Assembly: GCA_044375415.1 (NCBI GenBank)
Contig: JBILMS010000009.1
Span: 1 to 64,000, forward strand
DNA: 64,000 nt
Source of the DNA: JAWXBG01 sp044375415
Lineage (GTDB): Bacteria; Bacteroidota; Bacteroidia; Flavobacteriales_D; Sanyastnellaceae
Direction of reading: 5' to 3'
Shown: piece by piece, positions 34,975 to 43,266 of the stretch
Layout: the number at the start of each line of letters is the position of its first letter
How positions within the stretch are numbered: the first letter of the stretch is position 1
Program-made: the position numbers and the translations under genes
The notes under the pieces: generated by a model
What the model saw: the letters and a program-made list of their open reading frames with translations, nothing else
Told to the model about the DNA's origin: nothing
Databases searched by the model: none

Positions 34975-35969
34975 ATTGAAATGTGATTCAGTGCTTCGTG
35001 GAAAAGTCTGTTTTTATCTACCGGAACCACTCCAACATTCTCACAGACAAGACCTCCGGCAAGGTTGGACAATTTGGCCATTTCGAGCGAATTCACTCCA
35101 CATGCTAGTGCCAATGAGGCAACACTAATAACTGTATCGCCGGCACCACTGACATCCAAAATCTCGCGTTCGTGAGCTTTGTCGTGAGCAAATTCATTTC
35201 CTGCTTTTACAACTACACCTTGTTCCGACAATGTAACCAAAGTGATTTTATTTTGGAGCTTCGATTCCATTTTATCTATGGATTGACGGAGCATTTCAAA
35301 ATTACTTTTCGGGAAATCCACATTTAAACCTTCTCTGAGTTCTTTCAAATTGGGTTTAAACAGAGTACAATTTTTGTACGCGAAAAAATTCTCCTTCTTG
35401 GGATCAACAGTTGTAGGAATACCACGCTTGTTGGCCATCGCAATTACTCTTTCAATAATTTGCAAAGTGAGAACACCTTTGTTGTAATCCTCAAAAATAA
35501 TTACATCGGGTTTTCTCTTTTCAATGGCTACCTCAATGCATCCTAGAAGGTTTCTCTCATCTGTTGGCGACAAAGGAGCCGTAATTTCTTCATCGACGCG
35601 CAACATATGATGACCGGCACTTATGACACGCGTTTTTACTGTTGTAATTCGAGATGGAGAATCTATGATGCCCTCGGTAGAAAAGCCTTTACTCTTGAGT
35701 TCACTTCGGAAAATGTCGCCATTATTATCGTCTCCAATGACGGAACATATTATTGCGTTTGCACCCAAACTCTGCACATTTAATGCAACGTTGGCTGCAC
35801 CTCCCAAGCGCTTTTCTGTTCGCTTTACCTGAACTACAGGCACAGGCGCTTCAGGAGAAATCCGGTCCACAGAACCGAAGTAATAAGAATCGATCATAAC
35901 ATCACCGATAACAAGAGCGGTGAGGTGATTAAATCGGTCAAAAAGTTGCTGTATTTCCGAAGGGTTCAA
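34971..35969 (-). CDS. rfaE1: D-glycero-beta-D-manno-heptose-7-phosphate kinase (PfkB family)
   Basis: A 332-residue ribokinase-like sugar kinase matching the kinase half of HldE. Marks are VIGDVMIDSYYFGSVDRISP and EAPVPVVQV (typical heptose kinase N-terminus), RLGGAANVALN, and the PfkB signature DVSGAGDTVISVASLAL containing the catalytic Asp. The adenylyltransferase half is absent, so a separate HldC/RfaE2 would be needed for ADP-heptose synthesis for lipopolysaccharide. Spacing to the upstream aminotransferase gene is 18 bp. Confidence 0.85.
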   Translation of the reverse strand: MNPSEIQQLFDRFNHLTALVIGDVMIDSYYFGSVDRISPEAPVPVVQVKRTEKRLGGAANVALNVQSLGANAIICSVIGDDNNGDIFRSELKSKGFSTEGIIDSPSRITTVKTRVISAGHHMLRVDEEITAPLSPTDERNLLGCIEVAIEKRKPDVIIFEDYNKGVLTLQIIERVIAMANKRGIPTTVDPKKENFFAYKNCTLFKPNLKELREGLNVDFPKSNFEMLRQSIDKMESKLQNKITLVTLSEQGVVVKAGNEFAHDKAHEREILDVSGAGDTVISVASLALACGVNSLEMAKLSNLAGGLVCENVGVVPVDKNRLFHEALNHISI

Positions 35970-35987
35970 TCTAAATCAGTCGTTTAA

Positions 35988-37205
35988 TTAGTTCAATAAT
36001 GCAAGTCCGTTCTTTATTCTTTTCATGGCTTCAACCAATTTTTCATCGCTGGTTGCATAGGAGATTCTAATACTTTCAGGCCCTCCAAATGCTTCACCGG
36101 AAACGACCGCCACATGCTGTGTTTCGAGCAACCACATTGCTAAATCGTTAGAGTCTTTTATAGTCCTACCATTATGGCTTTTCCCAAAGTAATATGATAC
36201 ATCAGGAAAAAAGTAGAAAGCTCCTTCCGGAAGATTTACTTTGATATTGGGAATTTCCTTAAGCAGATTAAAAACAAGATCACGGCGTTTGTGGAAAACA
36301 TCTACCATGTATTTAACATGAGTCACGTCGGCGAGAACTGCGGCTTTGGTGGCCATTTGAGCAATGGTATTGGCTCCACTTGTAATTTGTCCTTGCATTT
36401 TGATGCATGCGTCAACAATCCATTTCGGTCCAGCCATATATCCCATTCTCCAACCCGTCATGGCAAAAGCTTTGGATACTCCATTTACCGTAACTGTTCG
36501 ATCCCACATGCCTTCAATTGAGGCAATACTTGCCGTATGCCCCGTGAAGTTTATGTGCTCATAAATTTCATCGCTGATTACGTATAGGTTTTCATTAGCC
36601 AAGATAACTTGCGCAAAAGATTCCAGTTCCGATTTAGAATAGACTGAACCGGTAGGGTTTGAAGGCGAACTGTAAATAACGAGTTTGGTTTTAGTCGTTA
36701 CAGCTGCACTTAATTCTTCCGGAGTCATTTTGAAATCATTCTCCACTTTTGAAGGAATGGTAATTACAACCCCTCCTGCCAATCTCACCAGCTCGGCGTA
36801 ACTTACCCAAAATGGCGCAGGCAGAATTACTTCATCTCCCGGATTGATTAAGGAGAATATTATGTTGGCTATGCATTGCTTCGCTCCTGTGCTCACCAAA
36901 ATTTCGGTTGGCTGATAACGTAGCCCATTGTCTCTTAAAAATTTTGCGGCAATAGCTTCCCTCACATCAGCAAACCCATTAACAGGTGGGTAATGTGTGA
37001 CATTATTTCGGATGGCAGCAATAGCCGCTTCTTTAATAAAGTCCGGGGTATCGAAGTCAGGTTCTCCCAAAGAGAGGCTCACCACGTCATGTCCTGCGGC
37101 GGTCATTTCGCGCGCCAGACGGGCCATTGCCAGAGTCGCAGATTCGTTGAGACCTTTCATCATCACCGATACTTCTCCAACACGACCTTTAAGGGTTTCT
37201 TGCAT
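35988..37205 (-). CDS. PLP-dependent aminotransferase (aspartate aminotransferase type)
   Basis: A 405-residue class I aminotransferase of the prokaryotic Ib-type aspartate aminotransferase group. Lys245 in VNGVSKAFAMTGWRMGY binds PLP. SLGEPDFDTPDFI, YSSPSNPTGSVYS and SDEIYEHI are family motifs. The first gene of the aspC-like/rfaE1/trkH/ubiE/aroA series. The first ~15 residues (MQETLKGRVGEVSVM) are not typical, and a start at Met15 or Met16 is also possible. Confidence 0.88.
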   Translation of the reverse strand: MQETLKGRVGEVSVMMKGLNESATLAMARLAREMTAAGHDVVSLSLGEPDFDTPDFIKEAAIAAIRNNVTHYPPVNGFADVREAIAAKFLRDNGLRYQPTEILVSTGAKQCIANIIFSLINPGDEVILPAPFWVSYAELVRLAGGVVITIPSKVENDFKMTPEELSAAVTTKTKLVIYSSPSNPTGSVYSKSELESFAQVILANENLYVISDEIYEHINFTGHTASIASIEGMWDRTVTVNGVSKAFAMTGWRMGYMAGPKWIVDACIKMQGQITSGANTIAQMATKAAVLADVTHVKYMVDVFHKRRDLVFNLLKEIPNIKVNLPEGAFYFFPDVSYYFGKSHNGRTIKDSNDLAMWLLETQHVAVVSGEAFGGPESIRISYATSDEKLVEAMKRIKNGLALLN

Positions 37206-37334
37206 GTTTACATATTTTGGGGCTATGCCCGCTAAACCGACAAAACTAAAGATTGACTAGTAAATTCTATGGAAATAAATGCGGATAATTGCGAACAGTA
37301 AACAATTGGTTGCTACCCCTAAAAGAAAACTCGC

Positions 37335-38210
37335 TTGCGAACTCAAATCATTGTTAATGGTTCACGTCGAAAAGCTCTAAAAAGAGCGCTAGACCTGAAT
37401 TCCAGGCTCAACGACTCTCTGGTTCTTGAAACTAAGCATCAGGGGCATGCCCTCGAATTAGCCGAAAGGGCCTGCGGACAATGTGAATTACTTGTGTCTG
37501 TAGGGGGTGATGGAATGCTCCACGAGGTTGTAAATGGGGTTATGAAACAGCCCGACTTTGACCTTCGACCCGCTATTGCTGTACTTAAAGCAGGTACGGG
37601 TAATGATTTCGCTCGAAACTTGAGTTATAGTTCTTTTCCTGAACTGTTGGCCAAGGCTATAAGGGAGGGCAACTTTGGCAAACTCGACCTTGGCCTAATC
37701 CAACACGGTAATGGAGAAAGCATATATCTGGTAAACGCCATGGATGCAGGTTTTGGCTATGATACCGTATTTAGAATTCGAAAGACGCCTGCTTTAGTTC
37801 CGCGTCCACTTGTTTTCCCAATAGGAATTTTGTCAACGTTTCTGACCTACAAAGCATCCGAATTGGAGTGTATTGCCGATAACTTTCATTTCTCGGGAAA
37901 ATGTCTGACTGCCGTGGTAGCCAACGGGCCCTGGTTTGGCGGGGGAATAGGGATAGCACCGGAGGCACAGCTGAACGATGGTTATCTTGATTTGACTATC
38001 GTCGGAAATGTCGGGATGACAGACTTTCTGAGACATCTCCCGGCACTAAAAAAAGCCGAAAAAATCAATCACCCCGAGGTGATTTATATCAAAACAAAAG
38101 AAGTAAAACTCATTGGAAAGGGAGGTTTCGAAGTGGATGGCGAACTTCCTGTCTTTTCCTTGCCTGTGCACATTAAAGTAGTGCCCTCTGCTGTAAAATT
38201 ATTGGTGTGA
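37335..38210 (+). CDS. Diacylglycerol/lipid kinase family protein
   Basis: A 291-residue kinase of the DagK/YegS/sphingosine-kinase fold. The ATP-binding signature SVGGDGMLHEVVNG and the following LKAGTGNDFARNL are intact, and FGGGIGIAPEAQLNDGYLDL marks the C-terminal beta-sandwich. It probably phosphorylates a lipid alcohol at the inner membrane; diacylglycerol and sphingoid bases are both possible. The start is TTG at 37335: a stop lies four codons upstream and no ATG is in frame before the IIVNGSRR strand. It is the only plus-strand gene in this stretch of minus-strand genes. Confidence 0.82.
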   Translation: MRTQIIVNGSRRKALKRALDLNSRLNDSLVLETKHQGHALELAERACGQCELLVSVGGDGMLHEVVNGVMKQPDFDLRPAIAVLKAGTGNDFARNLSYSSFPELLAKAIREGNFGKLDLGLIQHGNGESIYLVNAMDAGFGYDTVFRIRKTPALVPRPLVFPIGILSTFLTYKASELECIADNFHFSGKCLTAVVANGPWFGGGIGIAPEAQLNDGYLDLTIVGNVGMTDFLRHLPALKKAEKINHPEVIYIKTKEVKLIGKGGFEVDGELPVFSLPVHIKVVPSAVKLLV

Positions 38211-38222
38211 AATGTTGGTGTT

Positions 38223-38651
38223 TTAAGATTCTTCGATCCACTTTTTGCCGGTGCGATAAACCGTGCCTTTAAAAAAAGCTACCACCTTTTGATCCTGATT
38301 TTTCACGTTTATGTAATACAGTCCCGTGCCTCTGGTAAGATTTTTTTCCTCTACTTCGGTGGTAAGGACATCCCCTTCTTTAACCGGTGCTACATGAGAT
38401 ATAGAGGTTTCAATACTTACGGATTGAATACCGTGGCTGTTGCTTGCAAACGCAAGAGCACTGTCGGCCAACGAATAAGTAATTCCTCCATGCGCGATTG
38501 AAAATCCATTAAGCATCTCTTTTCTCACTGTCATTCGAAGAACCGAAATACCCGGTCCATCTTGTATTCTTTCGATACCCAACCACTGTGACATGGGGTC
38601 ATTGTTGTACATCATGTCTACGACACGAGTGGCGAGTTCCTGTTCAGTCAT
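38223..38651 (-). CDS. PaaI-like hotdog-fold acyl-CoA thioesterase
   Basis: A 142-residue single hotdog domain. The motif NGFSIAHGGITYSLADSALAF matches the active-site helix of PaaI-type thioesterases (conserved HGG and the Asp in LADSA). SVSIETSISHVAPVKEGD is the next family landmark. It would hydrolyse acyl- or aryl-CoA; other genes of phenylacetate degradation are not nearby, so the substrate is open. Its start overlaps the ABC exporter stop by 8 bp. Confidence 0.82.
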   Translation of the reverse strand: MTEQELATRVVDMMYNNDPMSQWLGIERIQDGPGISVLRMTVRKEMLNGFSIAHGGITYSLADSALAFASNSHGIQSVSIETSISHVAPVKEGDVLTTEVEEKNLTRGTGLYYINVKNQDQKVVAFFKGTVYRTGKKWIEES

Positions 38652-40401
38652 TTGTCGAATTTATAAACTGAAGCAAAAATAACTTTCTGTACAGACCATT
38701 TGCCTCCATTAATTGCTCGTGAGTTCCTATTTCTACAATTTTACCTTCATCCATCACGGCAATCTGGTCGGCTTTCTGTATAGTACTTAATCTGTGAGCA
38801 ATAACCACCGAAGTCCTGTTTTTGGTCAATTGAGCGGTGGCATAACTGATTAATCTCTCCGATTCCGAATCGATGGAAGATGTGGCTTCATCTAGAATAA
38901 GTATGCGCGGTTTTGTGACATACGCTCTTACAAAGGATATCAATTGTCGCTGCCCCACCGAAAGCATTCCTCCTCGCTCATGTACATTGTACTCATAACC
39001 TCCCGGTAAAGCCATTATGAAATCGTGAACCCCTACTTCTTTTGCCCCTTGAATAACCTGTTCTCTGGATATCCCGGGATCTCTCAGTGTTATGTTGTTG
39101 TGAATACTATCTGAAAAAAGGAAAACATCTTGCAACACCAATCCAACATTGCGGCGAAGAGAATCAAGCTTGTAGTCTGTCAAAACTCGACCATCAAGTC
39201 GCACATCGCCTTTTTGGTATTCATAAAAACGATTGAACATATTCACTAAACTGCTTTTCCCTGAACCGGTAGCTCCCACTATGGCGGTCATTTTTCCGGC
39301 AGGAATATGGAGGTTTAATCCTCGGAGAACCCAGTTTTCATTGGTGTAAGCAAACCATAAATCGGTGCAGTCCAATTCGCCTTTTACATCGGAAGCGTCT
39401 ATATTTCCTTCATCGACTTCTCCCTCTTTTGTTTCAAAAACTTTAAACACGCGCTCAGCATTCACAACCCCCATCTGCAAAACATTAAAATTATCTGCCA
39501 TTTGTCGGATAGGTCGATACATCATTGTGATAAAAAGTGAAAAGGATAATAAAGCTCCCGGTTCCATCCGAGAAACCATAGCAGCTCCGACACCCCACCA
39601 CAACATGAGAGCAATACTAGCTGCAGACAATAATTCTACTACCGGAAAAAAAACTGAATATGCCCAAATCCCGCGAATATGAGCATCTCGATGTTGCTTG
39701 TTGATGTTTTCGAATTTATGTCCTTCTCTTTCTTCCTGATTAAAAATCTGCACAATGTTCATCCCGGTTACGTGTTCCTGAATAAAAACATTAATTCGCG
39801 CAACCTCATTTCGGACATCCTGAAACGACTTGCGAACTGCAACTTGGAATAATCGTGTTGCATAAATCAAAATGGGAATTGGAATCAGAACAATCAAGGT
39901 CATCTGCCAATCCATGTAGAACATATACCCAACTATAACAATCAATTTGAGTACGTCGCGCATAATGTCCAATAGGCCTACACTAAATACTTCGGCAATA
40001 CCGTCGATGTCGCTAATCAAACGTGTTACAAATTGACCGACAGGTGTTTTATCGAAATACTTTAAGCGAAAACGAATTACATGCTGATACAGCTCAGAAC
40101 GCATGTCGAGTGTGATGCTTTGAGCTACTTTATTGGCAAGATAGGTTTGAAAAAATTGAATACCCGCTTCAATAATCAATACTAAAACGAACAAGATGGA
40201 CAAACGAAGTACGTCCCACTCCTGACCAACGAAAAGGTGATCGTCCACAATTCGTTGAACCAAAACCGGACGAACCGGACTCATTCCAGCCAATATCAAC
40301 ACCAAAACAACGGTAATCCAGAATATTCCACGATAAGGTCCCGACCGCTGATACAATTGACGGAACATATTAAAACTGAAAGCTTGTCCTTTTTCGGCCA
40401 T
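38644..40401 (-). CDS. ABC exporter, fused permease-ATPase (MsbA-like)
   Basis: A 585-residue half-transporter with six membrane helices (to about residue 320), then an ATPase domain with Walker A GATGSGKSS, Q-loop LVLQDVFLFSD, signature LSVGQRQ, Walker B ILILDEATSSID and H-loop AHRLST. It should act as a homodimer because no second half-transporter is adjacent. Lipid, peptide or drug export are all possible. It is 8 bp downstream of truA and overlaps the thioesterase gene. Confidence 0.92.
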   Translation of the reverse strand: MAEKGQAFSFNMFRQLYQRSGPYRGIFWITVVLVLILAGMSPVRPVLVQRIVDDHLFVGQEWDVLRLSILFVLVLIIEAGIQFFQTYLANKVAQSITLDMRSELYQHVIRFRLKYFDKTPVGQFVTRLISDIDGIAEVFSVGLLDIMRDVLKLIVIVGYMFYMDWQMTLIVLIPIPILIYATRLFQVAVRKSFQDVRNEVARINVFIQEHVTGMNIVQIFNQEEREGHKFENINKQHRDAHIRGIWAYSVFFPVVELLSAASIALMLWWGVGAAMVSRMEPGALLSFSLFITMMYRPIRQMADNFNVLQMGVVNAERVFKVFETKEGEVDEGNIDASDVKGELDCTDLWFAYTNENWVLRGLNLHIPAGKMTAIVGATGSGKSSLVNMFNRFYEYQKGDVRLDGRVLTDYKLDSLRRNVGLVLQDVFLFSDSIHNNITLRDPGISREQVIQGAKEVGVHDFIMALPGGYEYNVHERGGMLSVGQRQLISFVRAYVTKPRILILDEATSSIDSESERLISYATAQLTKNRTSVVIAHRLSTIQKADQIAVMDEGKIVEIGTHEQLMEANGLYRKLFLLQFINSTND

Positions 40402-40409
40402 TATATTTT

Positions 40410-41204
40410 TCAGAGATAGGGATACTTGATGTCGGTAAGGTGCAGACCTTTTGCTTTTGCCGTATCGCCCGCCAAAGTTCTATTTCCACTATCAAGCACT
40501 TCTTCAAACTGAGCAAGTGTCATTTTGTTCTTTCCTACATCGAGCATGGTACCCACAATGGAGCGAACCATACTTCGCAAAAATCTATCGGCGGTGATAT
40601 TAAAATATAAACTCGTCCCCTCTTGACGCCATTGTGCAAAACGCAGATCACAAATAGTGGTTCTTTGACCGCCACCGGTTCTGCTAAAACATGCAAAATC
40701 TCTCCGAAGAGGAAGTAAAGCAGCAGCTTCATTCATCTTGTCGAGATCGAGTGGAAACGGAATGTAAGATGAAAATGGATGAACAAAAGGATCTCGCTTT
40801 TGATGAATGCAATATTCATAACTGCGTTCGGTAGCATCGAAACGAGTGTGTGCTTTATCGTGCACACGAATTACCTCATGCACTGCAATGTCCCAAGGTA
40901 AAACTTGATTAATCCTAAAGAAAAAAATCTCTAAATCCTCTATTTCCTTTTCAGCATCAAAATGCAAATAAAATTTTCGAGCATGTACCCCTGCATCGGT
41001 GCGTCCACAACCCGTGGTGATCACCTTTTCCTGATGAAGCAATTTACCCAAGGCCTTCTCCATTTCTGCTTGAACGGTATTTCCATTGGGTTGTCGTTGC
41101 CAGCCATGGTAAAGAGTTCCGTCGTACGAAAGATGTAAAAAATAGCGGGGTCGCATCGGAGCTTCAGCTAATTCTTCCGGTATTTCTTCCATAGAATCTG
41201 TCAT
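40410..41204 (-). CDS. truA: tRNA pseudouridine(38-40) synthase
   Basis: A 264-residue TruA protein that modifies the anticodon stem-loop of many tRNAs. Catalytic Asp70 lies in GCGRTDAGVHA; LSYDGTLYHGWQRQPNGNTVQ at the start and RFLRSMVRSIVGTMLDVG near the end are signatures. The first ~16 residues are extra, so a start at Met17 (MRPRYFLHLSYDG) is also possible. It heads a truA-ABC exporter-thioesterase operon. Confidence 0.93.
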   Translation of the reverse strand: MTDSMEEIPEELAEAPMRPRYFLHLSYDGTLYHGWQRQPNGNTVQAEMEKALGKLLHQEKVITTGCGRTDAGVHARKFYLHFDAEKEIEDLEIFFFRINQVLPWDIAVHEVIRVHDKAHTRFDATERSYEYCIHQKRDPFVHPFSSYIPFPLDLDKMNEAAALLPLRRDFACFSRTGGGQRTTICDLRFAQWRQEGTSLYFNITADRFLRSMVRSIVGTMLDVGKNKMTLAQFEEVLDSGNRTLAGDTAKAKGLHLTDIKYPYL

Positions 41205-41218
41205 ATATCATTTACAAG

Positions 41219-41246
41219 AAAGGGCAGGAAATAACTCCTGCCCTCT
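41219..41246 (-). terminator. Terminator after the alpha-oxoamine synthase gene
   Basis: A 9-bp stem AGGGCAGGA / TCCTGCCCT with a 6-nt loop, followed on the minus strand by TTTCTTG, lies 24 bp downstream of the oxoamine synthase stop and before the truA start. Confidence 0.65.
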
Positions 41247-41269
41247 GTTGATTTAATTTGTTCTCTTTA

Positions 41270-42514
41270 TCAAGACCAGTTGGCAATTTTTTCGCCCTGG
41301 TATTCGCCGGCTTGAAGTTTTTCCCGTACCTTCTTGAAGCAATCAATAGTGTAAGCTACATCTTCCAATGTATGCACTACTGTCGGGATCAAACGAAGCA
41401 TGATTACATCTTTTGGTACAACCGGGTAAACCACAATTGAACAGAAAATTGCATATCTCTCGCGGAGATCTAATGTCAAATTGGTCGCCTCTCCCAACGT
41501 GCCTTTCAGAAATATTGGTGTGACAACCGAATTCGTTTTACCTATATCGAAACCTGATTCCTTCAAACCCGATTGCAAAGCTCGAGCTACATTCCATAAA
41601 CCCTCTTGCAGATCAGGTCTAGTGCGCATCATTTCCAATCTTTTGATAGCTCCCAAAACGATTGGAAGTGGAAGTGACTTGGCAAAAGTTTGTGAACGCA
41701 TGTTGTATCGCATAAACTCGATCACATGTTTTTCGCTGGCAACGAAAGCGCCAATAGTAGCCATTGACTTTGCAAAGGTTCCGAAATAAACGTCGATGTC
41801 CTTTTGAACACCTTGAACATCACCTGCTCCGCGGCCACAATCGCCAATGGTTCCAAAACCATGAGCATCATCAACGAAAAGACGAAATCCGTATTCCTTT
41901 TTAAACGAAACAATCGATTTTAAATCTCCCATATCTCCGGCCATTCCGAAAACTCCTTCGGTAATTACCAAGATTCCACCGCCTGTTTTATCTGTAATCG
42001 ATTTAGCGTGTTTTAATTGCTTTTCGAAGCTCACCATGTCGTTGTGTTGAAAAACAAAACGTTTTCCCTGATGCAAACGAAGTCCATCTATAATGCAAGC
42101 ATGACATTCACTGTCGTAGACAATTACGTCATGTCGACCCACCATACATTCGATGGCCGACATACAACCTTGATAACCGAAATTCAACAAGAAAGCATCC
42201 TCCTTTTCCATGAAAGAGGCGAGGTCGTTTTCGAGTTGTTCGTGGTAACTGGTTTGACCGCTCATCATACGAGCGCCCATCGGATAGGCCATGCCCCACT
42301 GAGCAGCGGCATCAGCATCTACTTTGCGCACTTCCGGGTCGTTGGCTAATCCAAGGTAATTATTCAAACTCCAAACGAGTACTTTTTTACCTCTAAAGTT
42401 CATGTGCGCTCCCAGTTCACCTTCCAATTTGGGAAAGGAGAAATATCCGTGAGACTCTTTCATGTGCTGACCGATAGGTCCGCGGTTGTTTTTTATCTTT
42501 TCGAAAATATCCAC
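41270..42514 (-). CDS. Alpha-oxoamine synthase (serine palmitoyltransferase or cysteate acyltransferase type)
   Basis: A 414-residue PLP enzyme that condenses an amino acid with an acyl thioester. Lys249 in TFAKSMATIGAF forms the PLP aldimine; His138, DDAHGFG (Asp215/His218) and GYQGCMSAI are conserved. The N-terminus MDIFEKIKNNRGPIGQ and the YPMGARMMSGQTSYH motif match the Bacteroidota serine palmitoyltransferase-like group, not KBL or BioF. Related enzymes make either 3-ketosphinganine for sphingolipids or the cysteate-derived precursor of sulfonolipids; the sequence alone does not decide between them. Confidence 0.85.
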   Translation of the reverse strand: MDIFEKIKNNRGPIGQHMKESHGYFSFPKLEGELGAHMNFRGKKVLVWSLNNYLGLANDPEVRKVDADAAAQWGMAYPMGARMMSGQTSYHEQLENDLASFMEKEDAFLLNFGYQGCMSAIECMVGRHDVIVYDSECHACIIDGLRLHQGKRFVFQHNDMVSFEKQLKHAKSITDKTGGGILVITEGVFGMAGDMGDLKSIVSFKKEYGFRLFVDDAHGFGTIGDCGRGAGDVQGVQKDIDVYFGTFAKSMATIGAFVASEKHVIEFMRYNMRSQTFAKSLPLPIVLGAIKRLEMMRTRPDLQEGLWNVARALQSGLKESGFDIGKTNSVVTPIFLKGTLGEATNLTLDLRERYAIFCSIVVYPVVPKDVIMLRLIPTVVHTLEDVAYTIDCFKKVREKLQAGEYQGEKIANWS

Positions 42515-42615
42515 TGCAGTATGTGTTGATTTGCGACCGCAAACCTACATGAAAAATCGTGATCTCAAGGATTGGCTTACGCACAATGAAATCAACCGTT
42601 TGTGGAGAACCTATA

Positions 42616-43266
42616 TTAAATAACCCACTTGTTGGCAATAGCCACGAAGTTGACTATCAGACCCAAAGCAAAACCGGCGTAGACCTGACCGGGGGTATGA
42701 GCATCTAATTTTACCCTAGACCAGCCGGTAAGTCCGCTCATAAGAACACAACACATGGCCATAAGCGTTACCTCAATATTGGGGTGAATCCGTTGCAAGG
42801 CCAAAAGTGTTCCAAAAACACCGCCTTGAGCCAACATATGCACCGAAATTTTCCAATAAAGATTGACGCCCAAGGAAAACACCAAAGACAAAATGATGGC
42901 AAGTATGAAACTAAAGGTTTCTCGTGGTAATTCCGGACCAAAAAGTCGGAGCATTGTGTAAGAAACGACATAATAAAAAATAGTGAGCAAATAAGGCCCG
43001 AGCCTTTCACTTCGATTTTTGAGTTCAATGCTACTCAACATTCCAAATCGAATCATAATGAGCATACTAAGTGCTGGGGCCAAAATATTTACAGCTAAAA
43101 GAAGCAAAATGAACTGATCTGCCTGACGTGTTACTACGTAAAAAGGATCGAGCCATCGCGTGAGCATATAAATGAGCATGGGCATCCACAACGGATGAAA
43201 AATTATCGAAATTGTCTTTGAGACAACCCCACCCTCTTTACTGTGGTATGTAACCCTTGAGCTCAT
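42616..43266 (-). CDS. PAP2-superfamily-like membrane protein
   Basis: A 216-residue protein with about six membrane spans. KISVHMLAQGGVFG and LTGWSRVKLDAHTPGQVYAGFALG correspond to the second and third phosphatase motifs of PAP2 lipid phosphatases (the His of DAHTP is conserved). The first motif, normally KxxxxxxRP, is poorly preserved in LKNRSERLGPYL, so activity is uncertain. Its ATG shares one base with the rpoN stop, indicating coupling. Confidence 0.75.
   Translation of the reverse strand: MSSRVTYHSKEGGVVSKTISIIFHPLWMPMLIYMLTRWLDPFYVVTRQADQFILLLLAVNILAPALSMLIMIRFGMLSSIELKNRSERLGPYLLTIFYYVVSYTMLRLFGPELPRETFSFILAIILSLVFSLGVNLYWKISVHMLAQGGVFGTLLALQRIHPNIEVTLMAMCCVLMSGLTGWSRVKLDAHTPGQVYAGFALGLIVNFVAIANKWVI

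Noticed and set aside
41270..42514. Glycine C-acetyltransferase (kbl) or bioF
   Set aside because: The N-terminal MDIFEKI block and YPMGARMMSG motif match the SPT-like Bacteroidota group, and no threonine dehydrogenase or biotin genes are adjacent.
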